Position numbers and translations under genes: made by a program. The notes under the pieces are model-generated. The model had not been told where the DNA came from. It did no database searches and was given only the letters and a program-made list of their open reading frames with translations. DNA of 16,217 nucleotides from JALYGJ01 sp963781705 (GTDB lineage: Bacteria; Chloroflexota; Limnocylindria; Limnocylindrales; CSP1-4). Positions 13,077-16,217 of the stretch are shown piece after piece (within the stretch, counting starts at the first letter, position 1; the number at the start of each line of letters is the position of its first letter). Location: positions 1-16,217 of the forward strand of contig CAWAGP010000006.1 in NCBI GenBank assembly GCA_963781705.1. The letters are read 5' to 3'.

Positions 13077-13757
13077 CTAGGCGCTGGACGGCAGCGCCGC
13101 GATGAGTTGGACGCCTGCCTCCCAGTCGGACGGCGAGCTTGCTTGAAGCCGGCTTCGTTCGTGGCGCATGGCGTCGGTGATGGCGGGCTGCCAACCGACT
13201 CGCCGCGATTCCGCTTCGGCACGCTCGAGCTGGCGCTCCACGAACGCGGCGTATAGCGCCGTGGGCGTGTGCTCAGCCAGCCGCCGCTCGAGGTCGCCCC
13301 CCGGCTCAGCCGCCGCGCGCAGCTGGGCGAGGAAGCCGACGATCTCGCGCGACACCGGCTCCCACGTCTGCGAGTGCCCGCCGCGGGCGACGATCGGTGC
13401 GGCGGAGGATAGTACGGCGACCGTCACCCCGTCCTCCCTGGAGACGCTCAGGTCGCCGCCGAAAGCAACGAACTCGTTCGAGACACCCAGCCGGTCCACG
13501 ATACGGATGGTCCCCCAGGCGAACGACGCGTGGCCCTGAGGAGACGCGCTACTTTCGAGCGTGGCGGGCAGGCCGCGGCCGTCGACTGCTTCCCAGTAGT
13601 CGACTCGTTCGGGGTCGAAATGGATCAGCGTGGGCCGCCGGCGCAGGGCGATGAACAGGTACGCGGGGCCGACGGCCACAGGCGGTCCGGGAACCAGCAG
13701 GAACCCGAGCTGCTCGAGTAATTCCCCGCCAGCTGCGGGGCCAAGAGTTGCAGCCAT
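13077..13757 (-). CDS. Conserved-looking hypothetical protein
   Basis: A 226-aa protein I do not recognise. It has no signal peptide or clear membrane segment. The N-terminal half is beta-rich with alternating hydrophobics (PAYLFIALRRRPTLIHFDP, HASFAWGTIRIVDRLG, FVAFGGDLSVSREDGVTVAVLS). The C-terminal half is helical and charged (LEAQ-free but Glu/Arg-rich: 'LERRLAEHTPTALYAAFVERQLERAEAESRRVGW'). An ATG at 13763 exists, but GGAGG lies only 2 nt before it and 8 nt before the in-frame ATG at 13757, so the second is chosen. The base composition and codon use match its neighbours, and no shadow frame is a better candidate. It is downstream of the EAL protein gene, separated by a strong hairpin, so it is probably transcribed separately. 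Confidence 0.65.
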   Translation of the reverse strand: MAATLGPAAGGELLEQLGFLLVPGPPVAVGPAYLFIALRRRPTLIHFDPERVDYWEAVDGRGLPATLESSASPQGHASFAWGTIRIVDRLGVSNEFVAFGGDLSVSREDGVTVAVLSSAAPIVARGGHSQTWEPVSREIVGFLAQLRAAAEPGGDLERRLAEHTPTALYAAFVERQLERAEAESRRVGWQPAITDAMRHERSRLQASSPSDWEAGVQLIAALPSSA

Positions 13758-13813
13758 GTCCATATCCTCCCGCGGAATAAGGGCGCGGCCAAGGTGCCAA
13801 GCGGACCGTTGCG

Positions 13814-13848
13814 GCGTGCCGGCCGTCCGATTCGGGCGGCCGGCACGC
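13814..13848. terminator. Strong hairpin between EAL-protein and hypothetical genes
   Basis: GCGTGCCGGCC (13814-13824) and GGCCGGCACGC (13838-13848) form an 11-bp perfect stem, with CCG/CGG inside the 13-nt loop. It lies just past the stop of the leftward EAL gene. There is no T-run in that direction, so it may end transcription with help or protect the mRNA 3' end. Confidence 0.55.
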
Positions 13849-13851
13849 GCA

Positions 13852-16101
13852 TCAGTCGATGGCAGCGAACGTCGCGGTGGCGCTGAACGTAGGCTGCGGC
13901 CGCCCCAGCAGGTAGCCCTGGGCGTAGCGGATATCGAGCGCGCGCAGCGTTAGTAGCTCGGCTTCGGTCTCGACGCCTTCGGCGATGATCCAGAAACCGG
14001 CGTCCTTGGCGAAGTGCTTCATGCCTGCCACCAGCGCCTGGCGTGCACGGTCCTGATCGATATGACTGATCAGCGCTCGGTCCAGCTTCACGAAGCTCGG
14101 CTGCAGTTCGAGGATGTGGCGCAGGCTGGCGAAGCCGGCACCGGCATCGTCAACGGCCAGGCGCACGTTTGGGCCCAGGCGGCTGACGGCCGCGCGGAAC
14201 TGCGCATAGTCGACGATCTCTTCGTGCTCGGTCATCTCGACCACCAGCGCGCGGTCGGCGTCGAGCACCAGTTCCAGGAACCCGTTCCCGCCGGCGATCA
14301 ACGCCGGCGACGCGTTGATGTTGAGCCACCGGCCGGCGGGCATGGAGGCTGCCGCGATCATCGCCTTCTGGACCACCGCCAACTCGAGCTGTTTGCCCAT
14401 GCCGGCCGCGGTCGCCTCGGCGAACTGGTCTTCCGGGCCTATGCCACTGTCGAATCGGGTCAGTGCCTCGTAGCCGACGACGCGGTTGGCCACCAGGTCG
14501 ACGATCGGCTGGAAGTAGGGCACGAACGCGCTCTTGTCGATGATGCTGGCGACGCGCTGACGCACCTGCTCGGCGGAGGTCCGTTCGGCCACCTTGGGCC
14601 CGATCAGCGTGCCGGCGATGTCGGCGAACTCGATCATTGCCGGGAGTGCGCTGGACAGCGTCTCTTGGGCATTCGCATCGGCGCTGCTGAGGAGCATGTA
14701 ACCGATCAGGTTGGTCGCATCGCGAATCGGTGCGTATGCGATCGCGCGCACGCCGAGCTCAGCCAGCAGTCCGTTGTAGGGGTGCGTCGGCTGCGCCTGC
14801 CATGCTTCGATCCAGGGTCCCCGAGCGGCCCGCTCGCGCATCTCGGCAACGCGCTGCTTGGGCAGATGCCTGAGCGTCACGCGGTTACCGGTCGAGGTGA
14901 CCAGGCCGTACGGCATGGCGCGACCGTCGAGTTCGAAGATGACCAGGCCGGCGGTTGCTGCGCCAGGCAAACCGGCTACCTGGCCGCAGATCGTGTCAGC
15001 GATCGTTTCGGCTGATGCGCGCGTGTCGATGCCGCGGATCGTCTCGGCAATGAGTGCTCGCTCCCGCGCCAGCTGCGCCGCATGGGCCTCCCCGCGCCGC
15101 TCGACCGATACGTCGCGGCTGACGCCCACGAAACCGTTCAGCGATCCATCCGGCTCGCGGATACCGGACACGATGGCGGCAACTTGGTATTCGCTACCGT
15201 CCTTGCGGCGGTTGATGAAGTCGCATACCCACGGCCGACCGGCGGTGAGCGTCTCCCACATCGCCCGATAGAACGCGGGCGGTTGGCGGCCGCTCTGAAG
15301 CAGGCGCGGGTTACGACCGAGGACCTCGGCTGCGGTGTAGCCGCTCATTCTTTCGAACGCGGGATTGACGTATTCGATGTCGGCATCCGCGTTGGCGATG
15401 ATCACCGCCTCGGACGTCTGTTCGATGGCCATGCCCAACCGTTGCAGGCGCTGTTGCGAGGCGCGCTGCTCAGTTACGTCCTGGAAGGTCATCACGACAC
15501 CGCCCACGACTGGATCGTCGACTCGATTGACCGCGGTCACGTTCAGCCAGCGGTACTCGCCGACATCGTTGCGGACCCTCACCTCGCCGTGTTCGCGAGC
15601 ACCCGGCGTGGCCAGGACCGAGGCCAGCCGCTGGGCGCCCATGGCCTTGTCGTCGGGGTGGAGAAGTTTGAGGAAATCCTGGATCGACTGACCGGCCGAC
15701 TGCTCGCCAGGGCCACCGATGACCCTTGCCGCGGCCGCGTTCGACAGCAGGATCCTGCCGTCCTTGCCGACCACCGTCAGCGCGTCGGAGGCGTTGGCCA
15801 GCAGTGCCGCGATGCGCCGCTCGTGCCGGGCCTCGCGCCTGCCGGCCTCGTACGCGCGCAGGAACAGCAGGCCGACGAGCATGATCTCGGCGGCCTCACC
15901 GAGCAGCGGAACGCCGAGCGTGGCCTCATCGGTGACGTTGGTGACGGCCAGTACTGCAGTCGCAACAAGCAGGCCGAGCATCGCCCGGCTTGAACCATCT
16001 TCCTTCTCGGCAGCCTGCTGCTCGGTCAGGCCCCTCATCGATGGGAGGAGTGCGGCGAGACCCACCGCCAGGTAGCTCATCATCCACAGCGCGTCGAGCA
16101 C
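13852..16101 (-). CDS. PAS-PAS-GAF-EAL cyclic-di-GMP phosphodiesterase (N-terminus split by a frameshift)
   Basis: The 749-aa intact frame begins at GTG 16101 in the middle of a membrane region. Order: hydrophobic segments (about 7-20, 41-55, 64-83), PAS 1 (about 95-215), PAS 2 (about 222-335, 'IEYVNPAFERMSGYTAAEVLGRNPR'), GAF (about 350-500), EAL (about 520-740). The EAL active site is complete: E545-A-L, N596, E622, D651-D652, K672-x-D674, E708-G-V-E-T and Q728, so it should hydrolyse c-di-GMP to pGpG. The PAS and GAF domains would sense small ligands or redox state. No GGDEF domain is present. The true start lies upstream in another frame: see the fragment at 16080-16217. No promoter is within the window, so regulation cannot be read. 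Confidence 0.85.
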   Translation of the reverse strand: MLDALWMMSYLAVGLAALLPSMRGLTEQQAAEKEDGSSRAMLGLLVATAVLAVTNVTDEATLGVPLLGEAAEIMLVGLLFLRAYEAGRREARHERRIAALLANASDALTVVGKDGRILLSNAAAARVIGGPGEQSAGQSIQDFLKLLHPDDKAMGAQRLASVLATPGAREHGEVRVRNDVGEYRWLNVTAVNRVDDPVVGGVVMTFQDVTEQRASQQRLQRLGMAIEQTSEAVIIANADADIEYVNPAFERMSGYTAAEVLGRNPRLLQSGRQPPAFYRAMWETLTAGRPWVCDFINRRKDGSEYQVAAIVSGIREPDGSLNGFVGVSRDVSVERRGEAHAAQLARERALIAETIRGIDTRASAETIADTICGQVAGLPGAATAGLVIFELDGRAMPYGLVTSTGNRVTLRHLPKQRVAEMRERAARGPWIEAWQAQPTHPYNGLLAELGVRAIAYAPIRDATNLIGYMLLSSADANAQETLSSALPAMIEFADIAGTLIGPKVAERTSAEQVRQRVASIIDKSAFVPYFQPIVDLVANRVVGYEALTRFDSGIGPEDQFAEATAAGMGKQLELAVVQKAMIAAASMPAGRWLNINASPALIAGGNGFLELVLDADRALVVEMTEHEEIVDYAQFRAAVSRLGPNVRLAVDDAGAGFASLRHILELQPSFVKLDRALISHIDQDRARQALVAGMKHFAKDAGFWIIAEGVETEAELLTLRALDIRYAQGYLLGRPQPTFSATATFAAID

Positions 16102-16217
16102 GGTCGTTGCGTCTTCGACATTGGCAAGTAAGGGCCATACAGCACATCGGCAGCCATCAGCAGGCCAAGGCCAAGTAGCAGCGCTTGCTGGCTCGGCCCC
16201 GCCACCCGCCAGCTAGC
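16080..16217 (-). pseudogene. Frameshifted N-terminal membrane segment of the EAL protein (partial)
   Basis: In the frame next to the EAL ORF, reading leftward from the window edge, the peptide ASWRVAGPSQQALLLGLGLL then MAADVLYGPYLP is a typical transmembrane helix of these sensor proteins. It then runs off into 'MSKTQRPC...' and a TGA at 16082-16080. The expected continuation, 'ANVEDATTVLDALWMMSYL', is in the 16101 ORF's frame. One extra C in the CCC run at 16134-16132 (minus strand) would join them as LYGPLLANVED. It is either a sequencing or assembly error or a genuine recent mutation. Confidence 0.65.

Noticed and set aside
14014..15993. Two long plus-strand open frames across the EAL gene
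   Set aside because: Antisense to a protein with all EAL catalytic residues. The translations have low-complexity shadow composition.

Overview
This window is GC-rich bacterial chromosomal DNA, about 16.2 kb, with densely packed single-copy genes. I see no insertion sequence, integrase, phage gene, CRISPR array, tRNA or rRNA. A DUF2277 protein, a deazaflavin (F420)-type DUF385 oxidoreductase, a tandem-GNAT protein and PAS/GAF/EAL sensors with Arg/Ala/Asp-rich composition suggest a Chloroflexota (soil or freshwater lineage) or Actinomycetota genome. This is inferred from gene content and style, not from a database comparison.

Layout. Positions 1-923: the first codons of a leftward gene whose N-terminus resembles cobalamin-dependent methionine synthase, divergent from a SAM methyltransferase. 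1178-3268: a tight leftward operon, transcribed in the order UPF0173-type metallo-beta-lactamase (MBL) hydrolase, phosphinothricin-type acetyltransferase, XRE-HTH protein fused to a PD-(D/E)XK nuclease-like domain. 3294-5462: three rightward genes, a short F420-type reductase, an SPFH/band-7 membrane protein and a glyoxalase-II-like MBL hydrolase. 5459-9504: a five-gene leftward operon, transcribed in the order ABC exporter ATPase, 64-aa basic small protein, ABC-2 permease, tandem GNAT acetyltransferase, RsgA ribosome-assembly GTPase. It is preceded by a strong promoter, about 200 nt of leader RNA and an intrinsic terminator. 9839-11592: a DUF2277 gene divergent from an MFS-like transporter. 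11732-13757: leftward DoxX-like membrane protein, a small CxCGW protein and an unrecognised 226-aa protein. 13852-16217: a PAS-PAS-GAF-EAL cyclic-di-GMP phosphodiesterase whose N-terminal membrane region is split by an apparent one-base frameshift near the window edge.

Most notable signals. (1) The leader-terminator arrangement ahead of the ABC exporter operon looks like conditional transcription attenuation: perfect TTGACA, 18-nt spacer holding a 7+7 inverted repeat, TATCCT, a series of hairpins, a possible 33-aa leader peptide and a textbook terminator 95 nt before the ATPase start. (2) TAnnnT boxes sit only 6-7 nt before several start codons that lack Shine-Dalgarno sequences, pointing to leaderless transcription, including two opposed ones in a 34-bp divergent gap. 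(3) The EAL protein's frame break is repaired by one extra C in a CCC run. (4) The XRE-nuclease fusion keeps a complete E...D...ExK set. I do not see a complete previously undescribed defence or biosynthetic system; the leader RNA and the XRE-nuclease protein are the best leads.
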